Source of the DNA: DATBGZ01 sp036557785
GTDB lineage: Bacteria > Actinomycetota > Actinomycetes > Mycobacteriales > Micromonosporaceae
Assembly (NCBI GenBank): GCA_036557785.1
Contig: DATBGZ010000058.1
Span: forward strand, 1-41,831
Direction of reading: 5' to 3'
Length of the DNA: 41,831 nucleotides
Shown here: in pieces, positions 17,342 through 25,824 of the stretch
Position numbering within the stretch: the first letter of the stretch is position 1
Layout of the letters: each line of letters opens with the position of its first letter
Notes under the pieces: model-generated
Told to the model about the DNA's origin: nothing
Databases searched by the model: none
What the model saw: only the letters and a program-made list of their open reading frames with translations
Made by a program: the position numbers and the translations under genes

Positions 17342-18205
17342 TCAGTGCAGCAGCCCGGCCGCGAGCCTGCGGTAGGCCTCGCGTGGGACCTCACCGCGCG
17401 GCGCGACCACCTGAAGGCTGACGTGGTCTGCCCCAGCCTGGTGATGCTCGTCGATCCGTGCGCGTATCGCGTCAAGGTCGCCCCAGGCGACCAGCGCGTC
17501 GACGAGCCGGTCGCTGCCGCCGTCGGCCAGGTCGTCGGGGGTGAACCCGAGCCGCAGCCAGTTGTTCGTGTAGTTCGGCGCGATCAGGTAGAACGAGACC
17601 ATGCCCCGGGCGGCCTCGCGGGCCCTGGTCGGGTCTGACTCCAGCAGGACCGTCTGCTCGGGAGCCAGCAACGGCCCGGGGCCCAGGATCTGCCTGGCCC
17701 GGCGAGTGTGCTCGGAGGTCACCAGGTACGGATGCGCACCCCCGGCCCGGGTGCCGGCGAGGCCCAGCATCTTCGGACCCAGCGCGGCCAGCACCCGCGC
17801 CTGCGGCGGCACCGGCGCCGGCGCCGCGTCCAGTTCGTCCAGATAGGACACGACCTTGCTGTACGGACGCAGGTACCGGTGCTCGGTCACCGCCTCCACG
17901 TGGTGCTTGTGTCCGGCGCCGAGGCCGAGGAGCACACGATCGGGGTAGGCGCCCGAGGTCGCGGCGAACGCCTGCGCGGTCGTGGCGGCCGGCTCGGTCC
18001 AGACATTGACGATCCCCGTCGCGACGACGAGCCGGCGCGTCACGCCCAGCACGTCCGTCACGAGCCGCAGATCACCCGAGGACCCGCCCAACCACAGCGC
18101 GCCGAAACCGAGCTCATCCAGCTCGGCGGCCGCGGCCAGGCCCTCGGGTCCCTGCATGGCCCACGAACCCACCCAGATCCCGATCCGACCGAGATCGACT
18201 GACAT
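17342..18205 (-). CDS. LLM-class F420-dependent-type oxidoreductase
   Basis: A 287-residue luciferase-like monooxygenase-fold protein. The TIM-barrel opening (LGRIGIWVGSWAM), the core LVVATGIVNVW and GAYPDRVLLGLGAGH, and the closing DHVSLQVVAP are typical of the actinobacterial group often predicted to use coenzyme F420 (the MSMEG_4141-like set, by recollection). The F420 assignment and substrate are inferred. ATG 18205 is preferred over the upstream in-frame start at 18262 because GGGGTGAG lies just before it and homology starts at once. That ribosome site is part of a long inverted repeat between this gene and the upstream SnoaL-like gene, 89 bp away on the same strand. Confidence 0.9.
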   Translation of the reverse strand: MSVDLGRIGIWVGSWAMQGPEGLAAAAELDELGFGALWLGGSSGDLRLVTDVLGVTRRLVVATGIVNVWTEPAATTAQAFAATSGAYPDRVLLGLGAGHKHHVEAVTEHRYLRPYSKVVSYLDELDAAPAPVPPQARVLAALGPKMLGLAGTRAGGAHPYLVTSEHTRRARQILGPGPLLAPEQTVLLESDPTRAREAARGMVSFYLIAPNYTNNWLRLGFTPDDLADGGSDRLVDALVAWGDLDAIRARIDEHHQAGADHVSLQVVAPRGEVPREAYRRLAAGLLH

Positions 18206-18213
18206 ACAACTCA

Positions 18214-18279
18214 CCCCCGGGTGACAGGCGCCCCGCGTGCACGATATCGGCAGCCGCGGCACGCCCCGTCACCCGGGGG
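18214..18279 (-). promoter_or_regulatory. Long inverted repeat covering the ribosome site of the LLM gene
   Basis: CCCCCGGGTGAC (18214-18225) is repeated exactly in inverted form at 18268-18279. A shorter inner pair, GCGTGC (18235-18240) and GCACGC (18259-18264), can stack inside. On the minus-strand transcript the downstream arm contains the GGGG of the LLM ribosome site, so folding would hide it. The element also follows the SnoaL-like stop by 15 bases, so it could act as a terminator instead; no U-run follows. Confidence 0.55.
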
Positions 18280-18294
18280 CGAGCAGTCACGCTG

Positions 18295-18717
18295 TTATGC
18301 GGTCGGTGGTGCCATGCCCACCTGCTCCATCAACGTCGGTACGTCAACCAGACCCCAGTGGTCACTGAACCGGCCATCGCGAACTCGCGAGGCGTCCATG
18401 ACCGACACGCGCACCTTGCGGCCGGTGGCCGGCACGCCGAGGAACTCGCCCCGGTGGGTACCGGTCATCGTGCCCACGGTGGCAATCGTGTCGCCCTCCG
18501 CGATCTGCTTCTCGATCTCGAAGTCCAGGTCCGGGAACGCCTGCAGCATGTGCCCGATAAAGCTCTTGGCGCCCTGGCGGTTGGTGGCCTGGCCGGGTGC
18601 CGGAACGTGCTCCACGAAATCGTCGGTGAGCAGTTCGTCGATCGCGTCGACGTGCTGACGCCGGAAGACCTCGTCGTAGAAGTATTCGTTGAGCTTCTTC
18701 ACATCATCAGCGTGCAT
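18295..18717 (-). CDS. SnoaL-like ester-cyclase family protein
   Basis: A 140-residue NTF2-fold protein. ATG 18717 is set by GGAGG five bases upstream. Motifs such as ELLTDDFVEHVPAP, FPDLDFEIEKQIAEGDTI and DHWGLVDVPTLMEQVG match the broad SnoaL-like polyketide-cyclase family (conserved His and Asp in the barrel pocket). Many genomic members are small hydrolases or isomerases of unknown substrate, and no polyketide genes are nearby, so a cyclase role should not be assumed. It is followed by the LLM oxidoreductase on the same strand and is divergent from the diguanylate cyclase. Confidence 0.88.
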   Translation of the reverse strand: MHADDVKKLNEYFYDEVFRRQHVDAIDELLTDDFVEHVPAPGQATNRQGAKSFIGHMLQAFPDLDFEIEKQIAEGDTIATVGTMTGTHRGEFLGVPATGRKVRVSVMDASRVRDGRFSDHWGLVDVPTLMEQVGMAPPTA

Positions 18718-19050
18718 GGTCGCCTCCGTGGCCTCCATGGATTGCTGGTCCGATCCAGTATTCGCGGCCGACGCTTGGGCGGTGGGCGTACCGGCCAGGT
18801 CGTGGCGGACGAGCCGAAGCACCGGGCGTGAGGCCCGTGCGGGCACAGCGCCCAGGCAGGCGCGGTGGGTGCTGCGGGTCAGGCTGGGGTTCTACCACTG
18901 CCTGTCAGCGCGACCCGGACACACACTCCCGCTGCCACTGTGTCGGGTGATCCTCTTGCCGAGTCGGTGAACCAGGCGTGAGTGGTGCCGTGTGACCCAT
19001 ACCCTGACGGGGGCTGGGCAGAGTGGTCCGGCGGGTATGGGAGCCCTGGG
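18718..19050. other. Divergent intergenic region between snoaL-like and diguanylate cyclase genes
   Basis: This 333-bp stretch must hold promoters for both neighbours. I see no convincing -35/-10 pair. CCC-G-GACACA (18914-18923) can pair with TGTGTC-GGG (18939-18947) with one bulged base and a 15-base loop; this may be an operator or a leader hairpin. No additional gene is supported. Confidence 0.4.
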
Positions 19051-21282
19051 GTGAGTGCGCGTGCGGCCCGGCCGGGCTACGCGGCCGTAGCCGCGTTGCT
19101 GATCGCCGTGTACTACCTGCTGCCGGGGCTGCGACCGGGGATCGTCGCGGCGATCGGAGCGCTGAGCCTGACCGCGATCATCGCCGGCACATCGTGGTTC
19201 CACCCCCAGCGATGGGGTGGTTGGTACCTCATCGCCGCCGCGGTCGCGCTGCTCTCGCTCGGCGACGTGATGTTCACGGCTCTGGCCGCGGCGAGCACCG
19301 AGCCTCCACCCTTCCCGGGTACGCATGATCTGTTCTACGTGGCGGCCTACCCGCCGCTGGCGCTCGGCATGCTCTACCTGGGCCAGCACCGGTTGCCGTC
19401 CCGGGACTGGCCGATGGTCGTCGACAGTGCCGCGCTCAGCCTCGCCGGCGGCCTCCTCCTGTGGGTGACCCTGGTGCGTCCAGCCGTGGTCAGTCACCAC
19501 CTGTCGGGGTCCGGCATAACGGTGGCCGTGTTGAGCTGGGTGGGATACGTCGCGGTGCTCGCTACCTCGGCGAGGGTGCTGGTGGCATGGCGTACGAACT
19601 CCGCAGTGGCGTTGCTCTCCGCGGGCGTGGCGGCGTACCTGGTCGCCGACTTCTTCTACGGTCGCGAGTTGGTCGCGGGCAGGTGGAACACGGGCAGCCT
19701 CATCGACCTGGGCTACCTCGGGTTCAGCGTGCTCTGCGGCGCGGCGGCGCTGACCACTTCGATGAACAACGTCGCGTCCGCAAGCTATGCGCGGCACCAA
19801 CTGGGGCCGGTTCGGCTGAGCATCGTCGCCGCGGCGCTGCTGGCGGCGCCGACCGTGCTGCTGGCCGAGGCGACCGAGGGTCCGGTGACCACGGCGGTGG
19901 CGGTCGGTTTGGTCTCGGCTCAGGTCGGCGTGCTGGTGTTGTGGCGCTTGGCCATGGTTGTGCGCGCATACCAGCGCCAGGCTGACCGCGAACGGACGGT
20001 ACGCGATGTGACCCGTGACCTGGTGCTCGCGGCGACCGAGGCCGACGTGACCACCAGCCTGCTCGACGGACTGCGCGACCTGCTGCCGCTCGGGTCGCGC
20101 ACCAACTTGCGGCTCGTCGAGACCGTGGGCGACACCGCACGCGTTGAACTGTCCCCAGTGGACACCGCGCACGAGCGCCGCGGCCGCGCCCTGGGTGAGC
20201 TGATCGCGCCGGCGAGCCCACCGCGGTCCGACCAGCCAAGGCCGCGACTGCGGTGCGTCGTCTTCACCGCCCCCATCGCGGAACTGGTCGAGCTCGAAGC
20301 GCTTCTCAGCGGGCTGGCCGACCAAGCCGGCTCGGCCCTGCACCGCATCCAGCTCACCGACGAGCTGCATGCGCAGGAGCGGGAGCGTTACTTCCGCACG
20401 CTCGTATTGACCAGCGACGACGTGACGCTGATCAGCCGTGGGGGCCGGGTCGTCTACGCCACCCCGTCGGCGTGGTCGATGTTCGGACGCGACGTGACCG
20501 GCGAGTCAAGCGACGAGCTCATCCAGGCCGAGCCGCCGCAGGTGGTGGGTGACGCGCCACCAGCAGCCGACGTCACCGCGGAACTGAACGGGGTCGACGG
20601 CTACGTCCGGCGTCACGACCGCGTCGTGGAGGCCCGGTGCCGAACCCGCGACCTGACCGACGATCCGAGCGTGCACGGCGAGGTGACCACCCTGCGCGAC
20701 ATTACTGCCGAGCGGCAACTCGAACGCGACCTGGCATTTCGGGCAAGCCACGATCCGCTCACCGGCCTGGCCAACGCCCGGTTGTTCCACGACGAGCTCT
20801 ACGCCGCTGGCACCCGAGGGCACACCCTGCGCGGTAATGGCGAGGCGGTCCTCTTCGTCGATCTCGACGACTTCAAGACGGTCAACGACACGTACGGCCA
20901 CCACATGGGCGACGAGCTCCTCGCCGAGGTCGGCCGCAGGATCACGGCCTGCCTCCGCCAGGACGACCTGGCCGCCCGGCTCGGGGGGGACGAGTTCGCC
21001 ATCCTGCTGCGCCACCTTACCGACGTCGAGACCGCGGCAGGCGTCGCGCAACGCGTCGTCGAGACCCTCTCCCGACCGGTCCGGCTGGGCGCGGACGATG
21101 TCACCCGCACGGCGAGCGTCGGGTTGGCGTACACGGAGGAGCGGGGCGACTTCCACGGGCTGCTGCACGAAGCCGACACGGCCCTCTACCGGGCCAAGGC
21201 CTCGGGCAAGAGCGGCTTGCAGATCTTTCGCGACGACGGGCCCGAGACCGGCGGGAGCGACGAGCTGCCCCGAGAGTCCTGA
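19051..21282 (+). CDS. Membrane-bound diguanylate cyclase (GAF/PAS/GGDEF)
   Basis: A 743-residue signalling enzyme that should make cyclic di-GMP from two GTP. GTG 19051 is chosen because GGGAG lies seven bases upstream and the hydrophobic domain follows; an in-frame GTG at 18982 would add a polar leader. About eight to ten membrane helices fill residues 1-310. A helical and GAF-like segment (about 320-440), a PAS-like domain (LTSDDVTLISRGGRVVYATPSAWSMFG, about 450-560) and a GGDEF domain follow. The active-site GGDEF is intact at residues 645-649, and an autoinhibitory RxxD site (R636-D639) lies five residues before it. There is no EAL domain. The ligand is not predictable. It is a single gene, followed by glycerate kinase after 38 bp. 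Confidence 0.94.
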   Translation: MSARAARPGYAAVAALLIAVYYLLPGLRPGIVAAIGALSLTAIIAGTSWFHPQRWGGWYLIAAAVALLSLGDVMFTALAAASTEPPPFPGTHDLFYVAAYPPLALGMLYLGQHRLPSRDWPMVVDSAALSLAGGLLLWVTLVRPAVVSHHLSGSGITVAVLSWVGYVAVLATSARVLVAWRTNSAVALLSAGVAAYLVADFFYGRELVAGRWNTGSLIDLGYLGFSVLCGAAALTTSMNNVASASYARHQLGPVRLSIVAAALLAAPTVLLAEATEGPVTTAVAVGLVSAQVGVLVLWRLAMVVRAYQRQADRERTVRDVTRDLVLAATEADVTTSLLDGLRDLLPLGSRTNLRLVETVGDTARVELSPVDTAHERRGRALGELIAPASPPRSDQPRPRLRCVVFTAPIAELVELEALLSGLADQAGSALHRIQLTDELHAQERERYFRTLVLTSDDVTLISRGGRVVYATPSAWSMFGRDVTGESSDELIQAEPPQVVGDAPPAADVTAELNGVDGYVRRHDRVVEARCRTRDLTDDPSVHGEVTTLRDITAERQLERDLAFRASHDPLTGLANARLFHDELYAAGTRGHTLRGNGEAVLFVDLDDFKTVNDTYGHHMGDELLAEVGRRITACLRQDDLAARLGGDEFAILLRHLTDVETAAGVAQRVVETLSRPVRLGADDVTRTASVGLAYTEERGDFHGLLHEADTALYRAKASGKSGLQIFRDDGPETGGSDELPRES

Positions 21283-21320
21283 TACCGCTCTCGGGCGATG
21301 CGCCGCCTAGCATCGACCAG

Positions 21321-22508
21321 GTGGCAGGTGCGCGGCGGGTGGTCATCGCCCCCGACAAGTTCAAGGGATCGTTGACGGCGGCGCAGGTCGCCCACCACCT
21401 CGCGGTCGGCGTACGGTCGGCGCTGTCCACTGTGGACGTGGTCGAGGCGCCGGTCGCCGACGGTGGCGACGGGACCCTGGCCGCGGTGCTGGCGTGCGGT
21501 TTCCGCAGAGTCGGCCTCGTCGCATCCGGCCCCACGGGGCAACCGGTGCAGACGGCCTTCGCGACGCGGGCGGGCGTCGGCGTGATCGAGCTCGCCGACG
21601 TGTCGGGGCTGGCCCGACTGCCGGCCGGCACCACGGCACCGCTGGTCGCCTCGAGCCGGGGCACGGGCGAGGTGGTCGCCGCCGCGCTGGAGGCCCGATG
21701 CCACCGGGTCGTCATCGGCCTCGGCGGCAGCGCGTGCACCGATGGCGGGGCCGGCATGGTTCGGGCACTGGGCGCCAGGGTGTGCACTGCTGGCGGCGCG
21801 GCGATCGACGAGGGCGGTGGCGCCCTGGGCGAGGCGGCGCTGCTGGACCTCTCCGCTCTTCACCCCGGGCTGGCGCACGCGCAGATCATCCTGGCGTCCG
21901 ATGTGGACAGCCCATTGCTCGGGCCGGCCGGCGCCGCGCGCCTCTTCGCGCCACAGAAGGGCGCCACCGCCGAGCAGGTCGAGGCCCTGGAGTCGGCGCT
22001 GCGGCGCTGGGCCGACCTCGTCGACGCCACGCTGCGCCAGGCACCGGACAGGATGCCACCCTGGTTGGCGGACCGGGGCTCGCGACCCGGCCTGCGCGAC
22101 GAGCCCGGCGCCGGGGCCGCGGGCGGGGCGGGCTTCGCGGCCATGGCTGTCCTGGGCGCACGGCGTCGGCCAGGCATCGACGTCATTCTCGACCTCGTCG
22201 GCTTCGTCGAGCAGATTCGTGGTGCCGATCTCGTGGTCACCGGCGAGGGCTCACTGGACCCGCAGAGCCTGCGTGGCAAGGCCCCGATCGGTGTGGCCGC
22301 GCGGGCCGCGCAGGCCGGCGTGCGCACCGTCGCGGTGTGCGGTCGGCTGGCGTTGTCGCGAGGTCAACTGGCGCAGGCGGGTCTGAGCGGCGCCTACAGC
22401 CTGCAGCCGTACGAACGTGATCTCCAGCGGTCGATGCGCGATGCCAGGCCGTTGCTCGAGCGGGTCGGACGGCAGATCGCCATCGACCATCTGGCTCAGG
22501 GCTGGTAG
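21321..22508 (+). CDS. glxK: Glycerate kinase (GlxK/GarK family)
   Basis: A 395-residue glycerate 2-kinase-type enzyme that phosphorylates glycerate with ATP, feeding glyoxylate or serine-cycle carbon into glycolysis. Family blocks are the opening VVIAPDKFKGSLTA, PVADGGDGTL, the glycine-rich VVIGLGGSACTDGGAG, and ADLVVTGEGSLDPQSLRGKAP. Length and order are normal. GTG 21321 starts just before the first strand. The gene converges on kdpE and the two coding regions overlap by 13 bases (22496-22508), with no room for a separate terminator. Potential functional link to the glycolate-oxidase-like enzyme at 9468 is only suggestive. Confidence 0.93.
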   Translation: MAGARRVVIAPDKFKGSLTAAQVAHHLAVGVRSALSTVDVVEAPVADGGDGTLAAVLACGFRRVGLVASGPTGQPVQTAFATRAGVGVIELADVSGLARLPAGTTAPLVASSRGTGEVVAAALEARCHRVVIGLGGSACTDGGAGMVRALGARVCTAGGAAIDEGGGALGEAALLDLSALHPGLAHAQIILASDVDSPLLGPAGAARLFAPQKGATAEQVEALESALRRWADLVDATLRQAPDRMPPWLADRGSRPGLRDEPGAGAAGGAGFAAMAVLGARRRPGIDVILDLVGFVEQIRGADLVVTGEGSLDPQSLRGKAPIGVAARAAQAGVRTVAVCGRLALSRGQLAQAGLSGAYSLQPYERDLQRSMRDARPLLERVGRQIAIDHLAQGW

Positions 22509-23179
22509 CGGTACCCCATGCCCGGCTCGGTCAGGAAGTAGCGCGGACGGGCAGGGTCGGGCTCGAGCTTCTTGCGCAGGTGGGTCATGTACTGGCGCAG
22601 GTACTGTGTCTCGCTGCGATAGGTGGGTCCCCAGACGTCCTGCAGCAGGCGGCGCTGTGGCAGCAGTACGCCGGGATTGCGGAGCAGGAGTTCCAGCAAC
22701 TGCCACTCGGTCGGGGTCAGGTGGACCGTACGGTCGGGTTGATCGATGGCGTGGACGACGTGGCTGTGCAGGTCCACCCGGAACTGTCCAATGTCGATGG
22801 TCGCGGGGACCGGCTGGTCGGCTCTGCGGCGGTTGACTGCGCGCACCCGGGCCAGGAGTTCCTCGAGGCTGAACGGTTTGGTCACGTAGTCGTCGGCGCC
22901 GGCGTCGAGCGCGTCGACCTTGTCACGGCTGTCGGCACGGCCGGACAGGACGACGATCGGGACCGGGCTCCAGGCGCGCAGCTCGCGGATGACGTCGACA
23001 CCGTCCATGTCCGGCAGACCGAGGTCGAGCACGAGGAGGTCGGGCTTGTCCTTCTCCGCACTCCGCAGGGCGCTGGCGCCATCGGCGGCGGTGACGATCT
23101 CATAGTGGCGGGCCTGCAGGTTGATGCGCAGCGCGCGGAGCAGCTGCGGTTCGTCCTCGACGAGGAGGATGCGGGTCAC
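22496..23179 (-). CDS. kdpE: KdpE response regulator
   Basis: A 227-residue OmpR/PhoB-family regulator. The receiver domain has the acidic pair E8-D9, phospho-acceptor D52 (LLVLDLGLPD) and Lys in YVTKPF. The C-terminal winged helix (about 130-225) has HLTPTEWQLLELLLRNPG and QYLRQYMTHLRKKLE, typical of KdpE. Phosphorylated by KdpD, it should activate the kdp operon under potassium limitation. Its ATG overlaps the kdpD stop (ATGA), so the pair is translationally coupled. The last gene of the operon, it overlaps the convergent glxK by 13 bases. Candidate binding sites of the right architecture lie upstream of the operon at 30913-30960. Confidence 0.96.
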   Translation of the reverse strand: MTRILLVEDEPQLLRALRINLQARHYEIVTAADGASALRSAEKDKPDLLVLDLGLPDMDGVDVIRELRAWSPVPIVVLSGRADSRDKVDALDAGADDYVTKPFSLEELLARVRAVNRRRADQPVPATIDIGQFRVDLHSHVVHAIDQPDRTVHLTPTEWQLLELLLRNPGVLLPQRRLLQDVWGPTYRSETQYLRQYMTHLRKKLEPDPARPRYFLTEPGMGYRYQP

Positions 23180-25815
23180 TGGTTCGCTCCGGGCGGTCGG
23201 TCGGCTCCGGCACCGGGCCGGTAGTTGTCGAGGCGGTCGAGCAGAGCCGGGTCGGCGAGCTGGTCCGGGTCCGGCGGGGCGGCGCTCGGTTCCATGGCCG
23301 GAAGCGCCAGGGCCATGGTGAGGCCGCCGCCGGGCGTGTCCTCGGGCTGCAGGGTTCCGCCCATGGCTTCGGCGAGGCCCCGCGACAGGGCCAGGCCCAG
23401 GCCGACGCCGGTCTCGTTGTCACGGTCGCCCAGGCGCTGGAAGGGCAGGAACACCTTCTCCCACTCGGCCTGGGGAATGCCGGGCCCGCGGTCGATGAAG
23501 CGGACCTCGACGGTCCCGGCGTGTTCGCTGACCGTGACCGTTGGCGGCTTTCCTGATGGGCTGTGCCGGACCGCGTTGGAGAGCACGTTGACAAGGATGC
23601 GCTCCAGCAGCACCGGGTCGGCATAGACCTCGGCGACCTCATCCGGCGCCTGCACGATGACGTCGCGCGCGGGTGGGCCGATGTCATCGATCGCGCGCGG
23701 GATGGCTTCGACGACGCTGAGCAGTTGTGGCCGCATGCCGAGCACGCCCGCCTGGAGTCGGCTCATGTCGAGCAGGTTCTCCACCAGGCGGATCAGCTTG
23801 TCCAGTGACTCCTCAGCCGTGGCGAGCAACTCGCCACGGTCGGCGTCGCTGAAGGTCACGTCGGGGCTGCGGAGGCTGGCGATCGCGGCCTTCGCGGAGG
23901 CCAGCGGAGTGCGCAGGTCATGGCTCACCGCGGAGAGCAGGGCCGTGCGCATCTTGTCCGCCGCGGTCAACTCCGTCGCCACGGCCGCCTCTGCGGTCAA
24001 CCGCTCCTGCCGGAGCGCGACCGCGGCCTGTGCGGCGAAGGCCTCGACGACGCGGCGGTCACCGGCGCCGAGCGTCCGGCCGCGCAGTGCGAGCGTGAGG
24101 TGATCGTCGATGGCGACGTCGATGTCGGCGTCACCAGGGGTGGCGGACGGTTCGCTGCCGACGGTCGCCACGCTCTGCCATGCCTGCGGGTCGTGGTGGG
24201 TGTCCGGCGTTGCCGCGACCTCGGGTCGGCGCTCGAGGAGGGTCACCGCGGCGAGCCCGAACGTCTCGCGTACCTGCTCGAGCAGGGTGATCAGTGGCCG
24301 TCCTCCGCGCAGCACACTCCCGGCCACCGTCGACAGCGTTTCGGCTTCGGCGCGCGCGTGGGCGGCCTCAGCGGTACGGCGCGCGGCGAGGTCGACGACG
24401 GCACTGACGCTCACCGCGACCAGGAGAAACACGACCAGCGCGAGCAGATTCGCCCCTTCGGCGACGGTGAATCGGTGGACGGGGGGCGTGAAGTAGTAGT
24501 TGAGCAGGGCAAAGCCGGCCAGGGCCGCGGCGAGGGCGGGATACAGACCACCGACGAGTGAGACGGCCACCACGAACGCGAGGAACAGCATGATCTCGGT
24601 GTTGAGGCCAGGACCGTCGCGGTTGGCCAGCAGCCCGAGCGTGAGCGCGGGAAGTCCCACGCCGGCGAGCAGGAAGCCGATCAGCCGGCGCTGCAGGGTG
24701 ACGCCCCGACTGAGTCTGATCGGGCGACGGCCACGCTTGACCTGTTCGTGGGTGACCAGATGGACGTCGATGGAGCCGGACTCGGCAATGGTGGTGACGC
24801 CGACGCCCCGGGAGAAGATCTGGGCGAGCCGGCCCCTGCGGCTGGCGCCGAGGACGAGCTGGGTGGCGTTGACCGCCTTGGCGAACTCCAACAGCGCTTC
24901 CGGGATGTTGGTCCCGACGACCTGGTGGTAACTGCCGCCGAGGCTCTCGACCAGAACGCGTTGGCGCGCCAGGTGGGCCGGGTTGGCGCCGGCGAGACCG
25001 TCCGGGCTGGCGACGTGTACGGCGATCAGGTCGGTGCCCTTGCTGCGGGCCGCGATGCGCGCACCACGGCGGATCAGCGTGTCGCCCTCCGAGCCGCCGG
25101 TGAGGGCGACCACGACCCGCTCCCGCGTCTCCCACGTGCTGTCGATGTGATGCGCTGCCCGGTACCGGTCGAGCTGGTCGTCAACCTTGTCGGCGAGCCA
25201 GAGCAGCGCCAGCTCCCGCAACGCGGTGAGGTTGCCGATGCGGAAGTAGTTGCCGAGCGCGGCATCGACCTTCTCCGGAGGGTAGATGTTGCCGTGCGCC
25301 ATCCGTCTGCGTAGCGCCTCGGGCGTCATGTCGACGAGCTCGACCTGCTCCGCCTGGCGCACCGCGGCGTCCGGCACGGTCTCCCGCTGGGTCACCCGCG
25401 TGATCTGGGCCACGACGTCGTTGAGCGATTCAAGATGCTGGATGTTGACGGTTGTGAGCACGGTGATACCGGCCGCGAGCAGCTCCTCGATGTCCTGCCA
25501 GCGCTTCTCGTTGCGCGAACCCGGGATGTTCGTGTGCGCGAGCTCGTCGACGAGCGCCACCTCCGGCGCCCGGGCGAGCACCGCGTCGATGTCCATCTCG
25601 GTGAAGGTCGAGCCTTTGTACTCCAGCGTCCGCCGAGGTACCACCTCCAGGCTGCCCAGAAGGGCCTCGGTAAAGGGCCGGTCGTGCGTCTCGACCAGGC
25701 CCACCACCACGTCCGTGCCCCGCATGGCACGACGCCGGCCCTCCTCGAGCATCTTGTAGGTCTTGCCCACACCCGGGGCGGCCCCTAGGTAGACGCGAAG
25801 CTGTCCACGTGCCAT
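23176..25815 (-). CDS. kdpD: KdpD sensor histidine kinase
   Basis: An 879-residue kinase sensing potassium limitation. Domain order: KdpD N-terminal domain with Walker A G11-T19 (GAAPGVGKT) and VDELAHTNIPGSRNEKRW; a universal-stress-protein-like domain at about 225-365 (VVVALTGGSEGDTLIRRGARIA), which in some bacteria binds cyclic di-AMP; four membrane helices near 385-480; a GAF domain; a HisKA region with phospho-acceptor H632 (SHDLRTPLASAKA); and a HATPase domain (NVLSNAVRHSP, DRGPGIP, GVGLGLALSRGLAEAMGG). Length is normal. Nine bases separate it from kdpC upstream, with AGGCGG before the ATG. Placement within the same strand series as kdpFABC suggests a single long operon. Confidence 0.97.
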   Translation of the reverse strand: MARGQLRVYLGAAPGVGKTYKMLEEGRRRAMRGTDVVVGLVETHDRPFTEALLGSLEVVPRRTLEYKGSTFTEMDIDAVLARAPEVALVDELAHTNIPGSRNEKRWQDIEELLAAGITVLTTVNIQHLESLNDVVAQITRVTQRETVPDAAVRQAEQVELVDMTPEALRRRMAHGNIYPPEKVDAALGNYFRIGNLTALRELALLWLADKVDDQLDRYRAAHHIDSTWETRERVVVALTGGSEGDTLIRRGARIAARSKGTDLIAVHVASPDGLAGANPAHLARQRVLVESLGGSYHQVVGTNIPEALLEFAKAVNATQLVLGASRRGRLAQIFSRGVGVTTIAESGSIDVHLVTHEQVKRGRRPIRLSRGVTLQRRLIGFLLAGVGLPALTLGLLANRDGPGLNTEIMLFLAFVVAVSLVGGLYPALAAALAGFALLNYYFTPPVHRFTVAEGANLLALVVFLLVAVSVSAVVDLAARRTAEAAHARAEAETLSTVAGSVLRGGRPLITLLEQVRETFGLAAVTLLERRPEVAATPDTHHDPQAWQSVATVGSEPSATPGDADIDVAIDDHLTLALRGRTLGAGDRRVVEAFAAQAAVALRQERLTAEAAVATELTAADKMRTALLSAVSHDLRTPLASAKAAIASLRSPDVTFSDADRGELLATAEESLDKLIRLVENLLDMSRLQAGVLGMRPQLLSVVEAIPRAIDDIGPPARDVIVQAPDEVAEVYADPVLLERILVNVLSNAVRHSPSGKPPTVTVSEHAGTVEVRFIDRGPGIPQAEWEKVFLPFQRLGDRDNETGVGLGLALSRGLAEAMGGTLQPEDTPGGGLTMALALPAMEPSAAPPDPDQLADPALLDRLDNYRPGAGADRPPGANQ

Positions 25816-25824
25816 TCGCGCCGC

